A DNA stretch of 64,000 bases from Aporrectodea caliginosa (Eukaryota > Annelida > Clitellata > Crassiclitellata > Lumbricidae). This document shows, in pieces, positions 1 through 11,680 of the stretch. The notes under the pieces were generated by a model, which worked only from the letters and a program-made list of their open reading frames with translations, had not been told where the DNA came from and ran no database searches. How positions within the stretch are numbered: the stretch's first letter is position 1; every line of letters starts with the position of its first letter. Location of the stretch: positions 248,501-312,500 of the forward strand of contig JACEVL010000416.1 of the NCBI GenBank assembly GCA_020284085.1, given 5' to 3'. Made by a program: the position numbers and the translations under genes.

Positions 1-435
1 TTTACTCAACAGTCAACAGCATAGTTTATCTTTTGTTACATATGGTAAAATTTTCGTCTGTAAGTCTATGCTACTCACTACTGAATATACATATGGTAAA
101 TACATAATGAGCTCTGTTTTTACGAGACAGAAATATGCTGAAAAGAATTATCTTTTAACGGTGTTTGTGTTAGTACAGTCGACTTTAATGCTTTCTAGCA
201 TGCTGATCGGCGCTGACTAAAATAATTTTGCTTTCAACAACTGATACTGATAGAGTTTTTGACATTAATAACATTAAATGCTGTGACATCCAGTAACTTG
301 TGCTGATGATAACTATAGCAGCAAATTGGTTCTGTGCCATTATTATTTTGTGTTCGCACAGTCTATTATAATTATGCCAATTGAAAACATATCAATTATT
401 ATATTGTCTAGCACTCTAGCATTGACTCGAATATC

Positions 436-870
436 TTGGACTTCTACGCAGAAACCGAGTCAACCCGAAATCCATCAAAGAGGATAAGGATTGTTTTCGA
501 CAAGTCGTTTTCGACAATTCGTTTTCGACTTACCAAAGATAAGATATCTGACCCATCCTACAAACCCAACAACAGCGTACCTCTTGCACTTCGTGCGCAG
601 GTCTTTGCCTTAAAACTGAAAACACTCTTCAAGTACCGATCCTGTCGCCATTCCTCGTCTTCCACTTGCCTCCCTCGCATGTCCAAATCCAAACACCATC
701 GACCATGGTCATCTGATTGTCTACGTTCCTGACCTGGAAACAAATCCTATGCCACTTGGTGCGTCGATTTTGCTCTGATTAAGCGACTGCAAATAAACGA
801 ATTTCCTAAATTTATCTTTTGGGGCGCCGTGGAAATCTGGAGTTTACGATATGATCATAAAGTAAGTAAG
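436..870 (+). mobile_element. Degenerate LINE 3' end (CR1/L2-like, tentative)
   Basis: The open frame from 436 to 732 contains a stretch reading PLALRAQVFALKLKTLFKY, which resembles the tail end of non-LTR retrotransposon ORF2 proteins (a short amphipathic segment ending in LKTxLF). It is followed by non-coding sequence containing a GGCGCC motif and then a short AAGT tandem near 860-870, as expected for a LINE 3' untranslated region with a simple-repeat tail. No reverse transcriptase core is present, so this would be a strongly 5'-truncated copy. The assignment rests on a short similarity and could be wrong. Confidence 0.4.
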
Positions 871-879
871 TAAATAGCC

Positions 880-2860
880 TATAGTCACAGACCTAAATAC
901 CGTCTGTACAGATGGACCTTAAATGGTGTGGCACCCATTCGAATGGACAGCGGTGGCGGTGGTGCAGGATTCCACCCGAAAATTCATAGAAAAATGAACA
1001 CACTGTTGCTATACAAAATCGTGTAGCCGACATTTACATTCTCGTATATGATCTGATCTGATCTGATATGGTATTCGCTAGGTGGCGGGTCTGCTTCATT
1101 ACCACACCCTTGGCAATACCTGCGCTGTTACCATGGTCAAGAGGCTACAAACGCTGGTCAATTTTTAATAAAACAAGAGACAGTACATGATAGAGGAGTG
1201 CAGTCCCTTAAGCTACACCGGAGAGGCAGCCATTCGGCCGAAATATTCATTTTTCTTCTACTACACAATGGAAGGATGACCAACCCTCTGCTTGCTATTT
1301 CCTCGGACAGTGCACGGTCATCGTATAATCATTTATAGCTGAGTTTCATATGAGGTATAAGTGAATAAGAAAATTTTGAAAACATCTTTCTACAACGGCG
1401 AGGATTTGCAATCCATATCTCATGATTGACATTCTAGCACGCTAACCATCAAACTATCGTAGATTGATGGTAGATAGGCTACCAGCCTGGAGTAGGCCTA
1501 TGTTGTTTGTCAAATATGAATATCTCTCCTTATCCACCGCTCCGTACGTAAAGAGACGTCGCTAAATCAATGGCTTCCACTTCTTTTTGATGTAGATCAG
1601 ATCAGGCTGTCAGCCATGTCTGTTCATGCTGTTACCGCTTGCATTAAATAGGCCAAGTAGTTATTGATTATTCTCATACTATACATTAAGACTATATCTA
1701 CACGGTTTGCGCTAACTTCCATCTCTAGAAAAGAAGTTTAATAATTTTTCCGCATGACAGGTTTATCGTTGCCTGCGTTATACTCAAACTGATTTACAGT
1801 TCAAACTGAAGAAGAGCGAATTTTTCAGTATTGAACGATCTTTGAGTCTAATGATTGACACATACGCCTACTAGATCTCTTGTTATACTGAGTGCGATAC
1901 TAAGAGAGCATTTTACTTTTATTTGTGACATTATTTTTGACATGAGACGTCAGCTTAAATTCCTTTATAAATATTATCCAGGTGCATTTGTGTTCGGATA
2001 ATTCTGCCGAGAGGTCCATGTTGGCAACTTACATAAAATTTTCTTATCTTCTGAAGAAAATTCAGCTCTAGAGCTGGTAAATATGAATGCTCTGCTAATT
2101 GTATAATGAACCGCATGCTTTACCATATTCATCTAGTTTTCAAAGCTAGCTTGCATCGAGTTTCCACAATGGGTATAGGCCTACTTGATAAAAATTAATG
2201 TGTCATCAACATATTGCAATTAATATTTAATCTCAAGCTGTTTGCATATTTTGCAAACCATGAGAAAGATGATACCTTTAACTTCAGACTGTTTTCAAGC
2301 TGAAAGCCCTTTCTTAATCGATCCTCCGTTTCTCTAAGCGACACTAAGGCACTCCATTCACTGAGTGATAGGTCTACCGCTCCTTTGTCTACAATCATGT
2401 AGGCCTAAGACTTGAGTGAGATTAGACATTAATTTGTAAAGAAATGTGGAAATATTTGTGTACTGCATAATAAAAGAACCACGTCTTGATTGAAAACTTG
2501 TACGAATATTTGAACACTTGATGTATCTTGGCATCCAACGTCATAACATTTGTTGCAGAAAACAGCTAAGGCAATGACTGAAAAACAGGTCACAAACGCT
2601 CGATAGGAGGTAAAACACTAGTCTAAACAGGTTCTCTAACGCACACATGTTATTATGTCAGAAACGTAATTTATAAGCGAATGCCATTATTCCCAAGGTA
2701 CAATAATTTCAATGGCTTATAATAGAATACAAAACAATAGATCTGCAAAGTTGGCCTCTCACACACCGCAGCTCTCATAAATCAGCTTCAGGGCCCTGCG
2801 CCCGGTATTGAGCTTCATGATTTTTAAAGATTACCGTACGATTAGTATTAAACCAACGCA
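880..2860. other. Intergenic stretch, no gene recognised
   Basis: I see no convincing coding exon, RNA gene or mobile-element terminus here. Around 1045 there is a short GATCT tandem. The octamer TAGGCCTA occurs near 1493, 2174 and 2399. The only open frame of note (2195-2398, minus) shows no domain. Confidence 0.5.
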
Positions 2861-2861
2861 G

Positions 2862-2990
2862 CACGAAAAGCTCACTGGCACACATAACATGTGATACGTC
2901 TGTAATACGCTATATAATATAACAAAAGGAAAAGAGAGACGTATTACAGAAGTACTATCACATGTTATGTGTGCCAGTGAGCCTTTTGTG
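2862..2990. repeat. Hairpin-forming MITE-like palindrome
   Basis: Two arms of about 45 bases are inverted copies: the left arm (about 2862-2908) carries CTCACTGGCACACATAACAT and the right arm (about 2939-2990) carries its reverse complement, with minor mismatches and a loop of about 30 bases. A short fold-back element or MITE is the simplest reading. I could not define a target-site duplication. Confidence 0.6.
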
Positions 2991-3366
2991 TTATAAAAAG
3001 AAAGACAGACGTACGATGCATTTTCAATTAAATTTTGTTCACCTCGATGTAAAGCACAATGTAGGCCTAACTGACGTAAGGACAAGTTAAACTATCAACA
3101 TGCATATCTATATGTAATACGGAAACGGTCTTTGCTGTACGATAGCTAGGGGGTAAATACCACAAAGCTGCTACGAATAGAATTGGAAAAGAAGGTGAAA
3201 ACAGAAGTTCATGCATTGAAGTGTCATTGCATGTCCTCTACTGATATTCTGGTTCACAAATAGCATAGTCAGTAGCAAAGATCTCATGAAAATGTTGCTT
3301 CAGAATTTAATAAAATGCGCTGTGATATGAAGTCAGTTAGAAGTGCAACTTATGTGCATGCGTTCA

Positions 3367-3939
3367 CTAAGCTTCCTTTATCCTCATGTAACTGTATACG
3401 AATTGTATAGGAGTACCATAGGGATTACTATAGTAGAATCCACACTTTCCGACTCCATTCATAGCTGCCGTATTAGACGTCGTGCTTGCCGTGCATGGAT
3501 ACCACCATCCACCTTTGCACCTCATGGCATGCTCTTCGCAACAACATGGCTGATTGTTCACGTCCTTTGTCGAGAATTTATATTTTCGGTTTGTTGTTCC
3601 AAACGGGTCATAGGTTCCAGTGAAGCCAGCCATGAGGTACGTATAGCCATCGCTCTCACTGTCAATTACATATTGGTTATAGACAACAGTGACTGCACTC
3701 CCAAATTCATCTTTCAAATCGACGCAGAGCTTCCAAGTTTTTCCATTGTTCGTCAGTCGGTGGAGTTCATCCATTCCGTACCAGAATCCTCCGTTAGAAT
3801 CGGTGAATCCATACTTGTAGGCAGACCATGTCTGATCCAGACCGTATCCTAGGTTGGACTGAATCAGAATGTTCTGCTTTCCTGTAGACAGGATAAACTT
3901 AAGTAGGTTCACAGCATCATAAAGATCATGTGATAATTT
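3367..3939 (-). CDS. Fibrinogen-related domain, terminal exon of a PAN/mucin/FReD secreted protein
   Basis: On the minus strand this exon encodes the second half of a fibrinogen C-terminal-like domain: YKYGFTDSNGGFWYGMDELH matches the family signature for the segment ending FWLGN-xLH, followed by a DSESDGYTY segment, KFSTKD near the usual calcium-loop position, and CKGGWWYPC matching the conserved GxWWYxxC. The stop codon is at 3367-3369. A good acceptor (CTTGACTCAG on the minus strand) ends at 3940, giving a phase-0 start. The first half of the domain is not in this exon. FReD proteins are typically secreted pattern-recognition lectins. The mucin-like exon upstream (5247-5810) ends in phase 1, so one or more exons between the two are missing or unrecognised. 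The calcium loop is altered, with CCC in place of the usual acidic run. Confidence 0.75.
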   Translation of the reverse strand, partial: KLSHDLYDAVNLLKFILSTGKQNILIQSNLGYGLDQTWSAYKYGFTDSNGGFWYGMDELHRLTNNGKTWKLCVDLKDEFGSAVTVVYNQYVIDSESDGYTYLMAGFTGTYDPFGTTNRKYKFSTKDVNNQPCCCEEHAMRCKGGWWYPCTASTTSNTAAMNGVGKCGFYYSNPYGTPIQFVYSYMRIKEA

Positions 3940-3954
3940 CTGAGTCAAGAACAA

Positions 3955-4242
3955 TTGGAGTACAATACAATACAATACAACACATCACAATACAACTGGG
4001 GCGCGGTGTTTGGGGGTATGTTCGGTGCCCTGCAGCTGGAGGGTTGCAGGTTCGAATCCACCTCAAAGTCGCCGCGTAGGGACCCTGGGCAAGTCCTTCA
4101 CTCGCAATTGCTCATGCGCTTCGGCGTGAAACTCCGATTCAGCGTTCGCGCAGTAGTCGGGAGCGCCTCTGAATGGGAATCTGGTAGGGGCGCTATAACA
4201 AGTGTTCAAATACAATACAATACAATACAATACAATTGGAAA
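3955..4242 (+). mobile_element. tRNA-derived SINE with LINE-like tail
   Basis: A box-like and B-box-like sequences (the latter GGTTCGAATCC near 4050) are followed by a body and a tail containing GGGAGCGCCTCTGA and GGGGCGCTATA, then an AATAC tandem. A second copy lies at 16853-17080. AATAC tandems sit on both sides (3958-3995 and 4208-4235). The tail matches the 3' ends of the LINE fragments in this window, so the SINE probably borrows that LINE's machinery. It lies immediately upstream of the FReD exon acceptor, in an intron. Confidence 0.75.
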
Positions 4243-4475
4243 ACATAACGAAATATTCTGTTGAAAATATGGGCCCACATTGATATAAATAATAACAATG
4301 ATTCACGTCCGTACTTCAAACTATATTATTATGCAATGCTATTGTCCTCTGGAGCTCTTTAACATAATATTATGTTCTTACCATTTCCATTCACAACTAA
4401 GAGCTGTTATCGAGTATGTTGCTCTGCAGACAGCGATTATCTTTCTCTGATTATGCCTAAGACAAGAACTGTTCT

Positions 4476-4840
4476 TTGAAAAAGGGATTTTTGGTGGCTG
4501 TACTTAGATCTTGGAAGTCTCTCCCTGTGTCTGTCCATTCTGCTCAACCGATTTTATCATTTCGTTTTCGACTTAAAACTTACCTCTTTCAAATTGCTTA
4601 TCCACCATCTATCTATGGAATTTATATAGCGCCCCTTCAAGATAACTACTCAGAGGCGCTCCCGTCCGAGGCCCGGTCAAAGAAGAAGGTCTTATGTGTC
4701 TATAGAAAGATTCATAGACTGCATCTGTCTTATTTGACAGATCTGATCTGACTGCGGCTTGGTTTGGGGGCGCCATCGGTTGATGCCTTGCGCATTCGAC
4801 AGCGGCGCAATAGAGTTACTAACTATTATTATTATTCTCA
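4476..4840 (+). mobile_element. LINE C-terminus and tail interrupted by a second, inverted LINE tail
   Basis: From 4476 the plus strand reads WKSLPVSVHSAQPILSFRFR then LKTYLFQIAYPP, a typical end of a CR1/L2-like ORF2. At about 4619-4735 this is interrupted by a minus-oriented LINE 3' end (TTTATATAGCGCCCCTTCAA, then AGGCGCTCCCG). The first element resumes near 4740 with a GATCT repeat and the tail motif GGCGCCATCGGTTGATGCC, ending in ATT repeats around 4825. Related tails occur near 9030 and, more weakly, 20690 and 21305. This shows insertion of one element inside another. Confidence 0.6.
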
Positions 4841-4874
4841 AGTGACTGGATGCAAATTTAATGCTTTCATAACA

Positions 4875-5165
4875 CTACCGTTTGGATTTTGTTAACTGGA
4901 TAGCTATGACAATGCGACGCCACAGTCTATTAATTTTAGGTAACGATCGCGGATGAGCAGACTCAGTGTAGCGAGCAGGCGCAAGTTGTTTGCGAACCCA
5001 CGTGTCTCTTTCATCAAGCAGAAGACTTTGTTTCCGGGAGAGCTGATAAATAAAGAACAAATCCTGCGCTGCATTGTTCCTACCAGGAATATTATCGATT
5101 CGTTCATTGTTGGCTGAGGGGTTTAAAGAAAGAAATGAGCGAATCTCCTCATCACTATTGGACAT
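4875..5165 (-). CDS. Unassigned open reading frame of 96 codons
   Basis: This minus-strand frame starts with ATG at 5165 and contains mixed-composition sequence (for example RDTWVRKQLAPARY). It lies in the interval where the missing half of the fibrinogen-related domain should be encoded, but I do not recognise that half or any other domain in it. It could be chance, an exon of the PAN/FReD gene, or a transposon remnant. Confidence 0.2.
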   Translation of the reverse strand: MSNSDEEIRSFLSLNPSANNERIDNIPGRNNAAQDLFFIYQLSRKQSLLLDERDTWVRKQLAPARYTESAHPRSLPKINRLWRRIVIAIQLTKSKR

Positions 5166-5246
5166 GGAACCTTTACCTGAAGTTGGCTGCTATGTTATGA
5201 GGCGATAAATAAAGAAACCGAGAAAGTACAAGTATTCTCTACTCAC

Positions 5247-5810
5247 CGAGAAGGGCATCACACAAGAGCAAAGCAGGCAAAGAGGGTACTGGCAGAATAG
5301 TCGACTTCTCAGTTGTTCCGACAGTAGTGCGCAGTGTTGAATCCTTGTACGTCGAAGTGGCAATTGAAGATTTGGTTGAGGACAATGATGGGGTTGAGGT
5401 TGATTTGGTTGAGGCTAATGATGGGGTTGTGGATGGTGTGGTTGAGGTTAAGGCTAGGGTTGAGGTTGATTTGGGCGAGGTTAAGGATGGGGTTGAGGTT
5501 GATTTGGGTGAGGTTAATGATGAGGTGGAGGTTGATGTAGTTGAAGTTAGGGATGAGGTAGAAATTGATGCGGCTGAGGTTAAGGATGGGGTTGAGATCA
5601 ATGTGGTTGAGTTTAAGGATGGGGTTGAGGTTGATGTGGCTGAGGTTAAGGATGGGGTTGAGGTTGATGTGGCTGAGGTTAAGGATGGGGTTGAGGTTGT
5701 TGACGAGGTCGACCGCACTGGGTTAAGTGTCGACCCTTCAGAGGTGATAGCGACCTCACTGGTATTCAGCAAAGTAGGTGCCGCTGCTGCTGTTGCCGTG
5801 GACAAAAAAT
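5247..5810 (-). CDS. Ser/Thr-rich mucin-like exon of the PAN/FReD gene
   Basis: The exon is bounded on the minus strand by acceptor TTTATTACAG (ending at 5811) and donor CTCG|GTGAGT (GT at 5246-5245). Its 564 bases encode about 188 residues dominated by a degenerate ten-residue repeat of the type TSTPSLTSAT, repeated about ten times. Such Ser/Thr/Pro tracts are usual O-glycosylated spacers in secreted proteins. Both flanking introns are phase 1, so the exon can be lost, gained or repeated without breaking frame. It follows a phase-1 donor of the PAN exon. The Val/Asp/Glu-rich frame on the opposite strand is a shadow of this repeat. Confidence 0.65.
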
Positions 5811-6990
5811 CTGTAATAAACGTTTAGCTATCGGCATACAGCGTAGTGTATTTCCCTCAATATTCCGTTAGTTCATCCGCACTGAATTTAATAGAATCAA
5901 GTATAGCGTCCCCTTTTAACACTCAATTCAAATCGACATAAGCAATGGAACATAGGGTGCGCCGTTGGTAGGTTTAAAATGCTCATCACAAATATAGCCT
6001 ACTCGGAAGCAAACATACGAACATCAGTTTCGACACCCTACGAAAATTTCACAACACCATTTGATTCGCATAGTTATATCAGTCGACGCCGGTGTGACTC
6101 TCGGCCACTTTTTTTATTCTAAGGCACCTGGACTATTGTAATGTCTTTGTAGTTAGACGCAAACTTTTCTGAATCAATCATCGCTCATTTGCCAAAAACT
6201 TATGCCATTTTTCAAGATATTTGCGAAAGTCCCTACACAGGACAATACAGGACTCTGTAACTTGCCATCGATCGTTTTCGACGATGCATATGGTTGTGTA
6301 ACCTGTGAGGACTTGCTTTCTTAGGGCAATGCAGTAACACCTTGCTTTTTCACGATCTGGACCATCCTTCCGGAAAGGTTTTTCTCTTTATTTACGTTCT
6401 GTTGATTAACAGACAACTAGCGAATTATTTCAATCTATGTGGTGACCTTTGGTGAAGTTGTATCATTTTAGATCTGCATATTACCTCCCTTTGCGAGCTT
6501 CTACAAAGGCGCTTCAGATATACCCAGAGACATGTACGCCTATGCATGCATAGGCTACTATTACGTAGGCCTACATAGATACATTCACGCATGCAGACGT
6601 ACACGCAAAAGTACATGCATACGTCGAAACGTGGCATACCTGTAGCTTGACAACTCTGAAGACCCGCAACCTAAGAAAAACCGAGAAAACCACGGCATTA
6701 AATGCACAATACATAAATATTAGTTACACGTATGCAGTACATCATCTTGCTTCTAAGAAGTTTTTCCAGAAATCCATTTTCGGAAGACCCTCAACCTACG
6801 AAAATAAGAGAAGAAAATGGCATCAAATGCATGCACTAACACAACGTGAGATAAGAAAAGGTCTCATTGATTTCTCAAAAGTCAGTTATTTATTGCAGAA
6901 TACCATTTCACATTTTTTACATTAAAACATAGGCCTACATTTTCTTTGACGCTCGTAACTCCTAATGTCAGTAAAATGCAAGGATCAAAC
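5811..6990 (-). other. Intron between PAN and mucin-like exons
   Basis: No coding exon is recognised here. It contains a run of ACAT/TGCA-rich dinucleotide-like sequence around 6540-6625 and two copies of TAGGCCTA (near 6566 and 6930). The boundaries are the inferred phase-1 splice sites. Confidence 0.45.
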
Positions 6991-7327
6991 CGACCTCAGC
7001 ATGGTAAAATCCCGTCACTACTTCACAGTTAAATGGGGTGTAGTGAAAGATTTCACAGGTTCTGCTATTCTTTCGGTAGTTGTAGTTAGTGCAGTCGGAG
7101 TCTTGAAGACAGTGCAAGGCACACAGAGCCCCAGGAGCCACGCAGGAATCCGAGGCTGATAACAACGGAGACAACTGGTCGAGAGGAATCACAAGCGATG
7201 GTTCATCGATTGCACACGTCACTGTTCCGTTCTCATTTTGGGTTTTCTCAAACGCAACTACGACGTTTCTCCATAAACTTCCAAGGCTGGAAGATATGAA
7301 GAATAAACTTATGCACTGAACTTTCAT
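6991..7327 (-). CDS. Signal peptide plus PAN/apple domain, first coding exon
   Basis: The minus-strand frame starting at ATG 7327 begins MKVQCISLFFISSSLGSLW, a good hydrophobic signal peptide. An in-frame ATG at 7360 would add eleven residues; I prefer 7327 because it places the hydrophobic core at the terminus. A cysteine-rich segment follows, with CVAPGALCALHCLQDSDC, then NYNYRKNSRTCEIF and NCEV, the pattern of PAN_1/apple domains (binding modules of secreted and surface proteins). The proposed donor TCG|GTTTGA (GT at 6990-6989) gives phase 1, matching the acceptor phase of the mucin-like exon. An alternative donor three bases earlier (GTCGGT) would not keep frame. Probably the N-terminus of the secreted protein ending in the FReD exon at 3367-3939. 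Confidence 0.65.
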
Positions 7328-7360
7328 GACTGCGATTATGGGACTACTGAAGGGTTCCAT

Positions 7361-8545
7361 TAATTAGACCTACTTCTATATAGGTAGACCCATGAGCTTA
7401 ATGAGGCTAATATCAAACTATGGAATTCATTTCAGTAAGAGAATAACACCATCATCGATTGTCTGTAATAATTGCCTCTAATAATGGCTGTCTTCATAAA
7501 TGTGCCGCTCTTTTCTAAAGAAACATTTCCTTAGACGAATCAATACATGCGCATATAGAAGAAATGCGCATAGTGCTGGAGAAAATGGCATGAAAATGCA
7601 TTTATGAACAAGTGCGCGTATTTTATGACAGAAAAGGGACGCAGCCCTGTAAATCATAAATACGTATATATAAATAGATGTATATGCATACACAGTTGCA
7701 CGCGGTGTGCTTTGACGAAGCGAATACATTGGAGTGTAATGTATTATAAGTTTTACGCCGTCTGGTCATTTTGGCGGGAAACCTATGTAGATGATTAAAG
7801 TTAGATTGGATTTTGATGTCTGATCTTGCGCGGCCTTTCATTTTTGCCGGTTTCCCGATTAGACAACGGTTTTGTCTCTTTTCGACTATAACCTGTTTCT
7901 GTTGAAGAGATTTACTGGTTTTGTCGCCTCATCAGGCTTGCATCTATTTTGGTTATGTCACATATGTTGCACGTAGACCTGCATATACCTTCTACGGAAT
8001 GAAACTCGTAAAACGGTTGGTTAATGTTAGTTTTCACAGACAACCTATATTTATTATATGATTTTAAATTCAAATGACCACTACAAGTACGTTTAGGAGT
8101 AGGCTAACAGCAAACGTTCGTACGTGCATGGCTCTGCACTATTGTACTCATCAGCTGCAATAAAACTGATCGCGTGGTTGCTCAATGAATCTAAGGCCCA
8201 GTTTAGTTCATAAAATAATGTCCGTATCTCTCAGAAATCAATAACCATTTATGAGTAGCAATTAACATAAATGCAACAACAAATTTTCCATTCAGTATTT
8301 TTCATTGTACATTTAAACGGACGTTCTTAATTACTTGAAAAGCAAACGGCATGGCCCTTAACGACAAGAGCAATGACGATATGCAACTACATTTGATATT
8401 TCCAGCTTTCCTATTATAAGTGCAGAAGTGTGCACACAAACATACGACAGAATATCGAGGGCGCTGAGCAATAATTATACGAGAAGGACTTACATAAGTT
8501 GGAATGAACTAGCATTCCTAAGGTTGCTCAAGTGCTGACAGTGTA
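7361..8545. other. Upstream intergenic stretch, nothing recognised
   Basis: This would hold the promoter of the PAN/FReD gene, but I see no clear TATA box or other site I could defend. No exon or transposon terminus was recognised. Confidence 0.4.
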
Positions 8546-8700
<155 letters not shown>

Positions 8701-9029
8701 CCAACACACTGTAGATTAGCCGCTAGCGGATGATAGATTATGTATACGGTACAACGGAGCGTATAGGGCAGCCTAACAGTCCATGAAGAACCGTTGCTTT
8801 TTCAGTTCCGGTTTTACCGTTTTAGACGCCATTAGACTATAACTAATGTACGGGTATTGCTATATTTATTGTATGCATTTGAATCTACATTGAATGACAT
8901 TTCTAATTTCCCCATTCCCTCGATGTGATAACATCATAACTGGTTAGTATAAATTAAATATTTTGATTAATTTTGGCTGACAACAGGATACACCATGCAT
9001 GTGATAGTATTGAACTTTGGGATGTTGAC

Positions 9030-9145
9030 CTGATTACGGCTTGGTTTTGGTGTGCCATCGGTTGATGCCTTGTGCATTAGAAACCAGCGCAATAGAAGTT
9101 GCTAATTACATTACATTACATTACATTACATACATTGCATTACAT
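9030..9145 (+). mobile_element. LINE tail with ACATT tandem
   Basis: The sequence GTGCCATCGGTTGATGCC with its flanks matches the tail at about 4755-4820, and ends in an ACATT tandem (9106-9145). Only the 3' end is present. Confidence 0.55.
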
Positions 9146-9469
9146 TACATTACATTATTGTAATCAGCGTTATAACGTGACGTTTGTTTTAGGTTATGTC
9201 ACATATGTTTCTAACTGTATTAGAAAATGATGTGGGTCGTGTTTGCTTAAGTTATAGATATCATTGTTTGTTGTAGCAGCAGCTCTTCCACTGCATCGCA
9301 GTCACTCAGCCTGTCACTGTCTTATTTATATCAATTATTTTGGTGATATGGTTGAAATAACTATGTAATATTTTCAAATTTCTATGAATGACTCCGCCCC
9401 AGACCCCTCTGGGAGCTCACGAGTCACGACGCTTCCCAAGACCCTCTATAGTTTATAGTCGTGGTAGAC

Positions 9470-10510
9470 TTGGTCCCAGTTGTCCAAATCCGTTGAAAAT
9501 ATGCACTGCTTCTCTTTGCTTAGTCAGAAAACTTGGCACAGGCTTCCCTAGGCAACACGCCACCGCCCAAAAGGTGCCTGTTCTGAGTTCCACTAACTGC
9601 TGAAGACTGCCTTTCCCCGCTTGGCCTGGGTCGGGAGCGCCACTGAATAGGGATCTCAAAGGAGCGCTATATAAATTCTGGTTGACTGATTACTATTAGA
9701 AACAGCGAACTGCGGTATGAAAAACATGGTAGTTAATGCAGACACAGTCTTTGTAAGACACAGTTTCATTTAACAGTGATACCTAGAACTGCATGTAACC
9801 ACTCAGTATTTATATATTTATTACAGCAAATTTATATAGCGCATCTTTCAGGATGCCTACTGAGAAGCGCTCCCAGCCCAATCCCGGTCGAACAGGACAG
9901 TCTTAAGAGCAGTGGAAAACGGAACAGAGTGGCTAGCAGGTGTTTGACGGAGCGCAGTAGGGAGCCCATTCCAGGTCGCAGGGCCGGCTACGGAAAAGGC
10001 GCGACGCTGCCTGATAGCAGTCCGCTTGCGAAGAACAATAAGCTTAGCTTGTGCGGCTGAGCGGAGAGAGCAGCGGCGCTGGACGCATGTTGTGGAACAG
10101 TGGAGCTCCAGCAAATACGGAGTGGCTAGACACTCAATACAGCACCGAACACAGACAGAGATTCGGTAAACAATGCGCTGTGGATAAGGGAGCCAGTGAA
10201 GCACATCCCGCATGTACTCGGAGACCCGCTCAAACCTGTTTCATACGCATGATTGCCTTCTTTCTTCTTGTAGAGGCCGCCTCTCTGTTCACGGTGACTC
10301 GGCTGTCCCAGTCGCCCGCTCCGCATCAATGCAGAACCGTTCCTTCCCTGTTGTTGGTCCGACATCCTTGGCCAAACACCGCCTCCCAAATGGCGCCTGT
10401 TATAAGTTCCACCTGCTGCCGAAGACTGCTTTTTCCGCTTGGCCTGGGTGGGGAGCAACTCTGAATATGGATCTGAAGGGGCGCTATATACATTCTTATT
10501 GATTATTAGG
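9470..10510. mobile_element. Cluster of three LINE 3' ends, the middle one inverted
   Basis: Plus-oriented tails at about 9470-9690 and 10265-10510 share the segment GCCGAAGACTGC-like, TTGGCCTGGGT and GCGCTATATA, then GAACAGCGAACTG. Between them a minus-oriented copy (about 9830-10213) encodes the end of an ORF2: VLHWLPYPQRIVYRISV, then RRAFSVAGPATWNGLP. These motifs are characteristic of the C-terminal region of CR1/L2-like LINEs. The simplest reading is that the minus copy inserted into, and duplicated or split, a plus copy. All are 5'-truncated. Confidence 0.75.
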
Positions 10511-10531
10511 AACAGCGAACTGAGGTATGAG

Positions 10532-10567
<36 letters not shown>

Positions 10568-10570
<3 letters not shown>

Positions 10571-11625
10571 GTGGTTCTTAAAAATAAAAGTGTGAAACTA
10601 ATGTTCGCCAAGGTTTCATTTGGTTCCATTCCATCCAGAAACATCCCACAAAAAGTTGTATGAAAATTTTTTAATATTTAGGACTGCCACAACACCATCA
10701 AAGTTTCACCCTTTATCAAATATAGGAGCACTCGAACAGTAAGCATAATAGTTGTAATCAAAAATGAAAAGTGAACACTTAAACCAGGAATAAATTCAAC
10801 TGCCTGTGGTAGGTCCAGATTACAGCACAATTACATTTATTGCATGCCTGGTTACTAGTGATTACACTGATTAGTGATTAAAATTATTTATCAGAGTTAT
10901 TATTATTGAGGAAATGGTAAAAAGTTAATAACTTCTACAAATATGGGCATATTCTGAAAATTAACACATCATTTTATTCAGTTTTAAGAGCTCTTTCTAG
11001 CGGTATATTAAATGGCAGTTAATTAGTTTTCAATTAGAATATTCTACAAGAAAACCTACAATTTTCTCGAAAAACGCTTTGTCTCGTAACTTTGGCCCTC
11101 TGGTGGGAGCGGAAGACATTAATATTTTTTTAAAATTTTGAACAGTGTTTGATCCATGCCGTTAGGCAACTTTTGGTTGCTATTACTTTTCGAATTTCTA
11201 ATTTTCGCTTATTTTCCACTGCACCCTTTTTGTGTATGCTTGTTCGAATAGATTTGTGGTTATCGGTCTCAGGAACTCACGGATCAAATACCACTAAAAT
11301 GCCAATAAAAATTAATAATAAACAATCAACGAGAACATAAACATTGTAGAAATTATTTTTTAAGTTGTGCTTAAGTAAAATCATCCAGCTTTTCTGTTGA
11401 AAACTAAACATAGGTCCAAAAATGCGAATCAAATACTTATACTCGAAATGACGAAAATTATCTGTAAAAGTCAAAATTTCAAAGATGCTGTGGCAGTCCT
11501 AGATATTGTTCAATCCTGATAATTTTTGGGCTACATTACTTCTAAACCAATTGGCACGGAATGCCGGGTTGGCGAAAGTAAACAACTGAAGTTGAAAATT
11601 TTCCATTAGAGATGCAACCACCCTA
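10568..11625 (-). mobile_element. Non-autonomous hAT-like element, copy A (1058 bp)
   Basis: Ends are TAGGTGGTTCTTAAAAATAA and the inverse of TAGGGTGGTTGCATCTC. The whole element is the reverse complement of copy B at 15369-16426, of the same length (1058 bp) with few differences. It sits inside a TA microsatellite, so the target duplication cannot be resolved. No transposase is encoded. One G is missing from the left terminal repeat. Confidence 0.85.
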
Positions 11626-11627
11626 AT

Positions 11628-11680
<53 letters not shown>

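Noticed and set aside
3343..3852. 169-codon plus-strand frame
   Set aside because: It overlaps the fibrinogen-related exon on the opposite strand and shows no domain of its own.
5327..5827. Long plus-strand frame rich in Val, Glu and Asp
   Set aside because: It is the antisense shadow of the Ser/Thr repeat exon, which has proper splice sites and matching intron phases on the minus strand.
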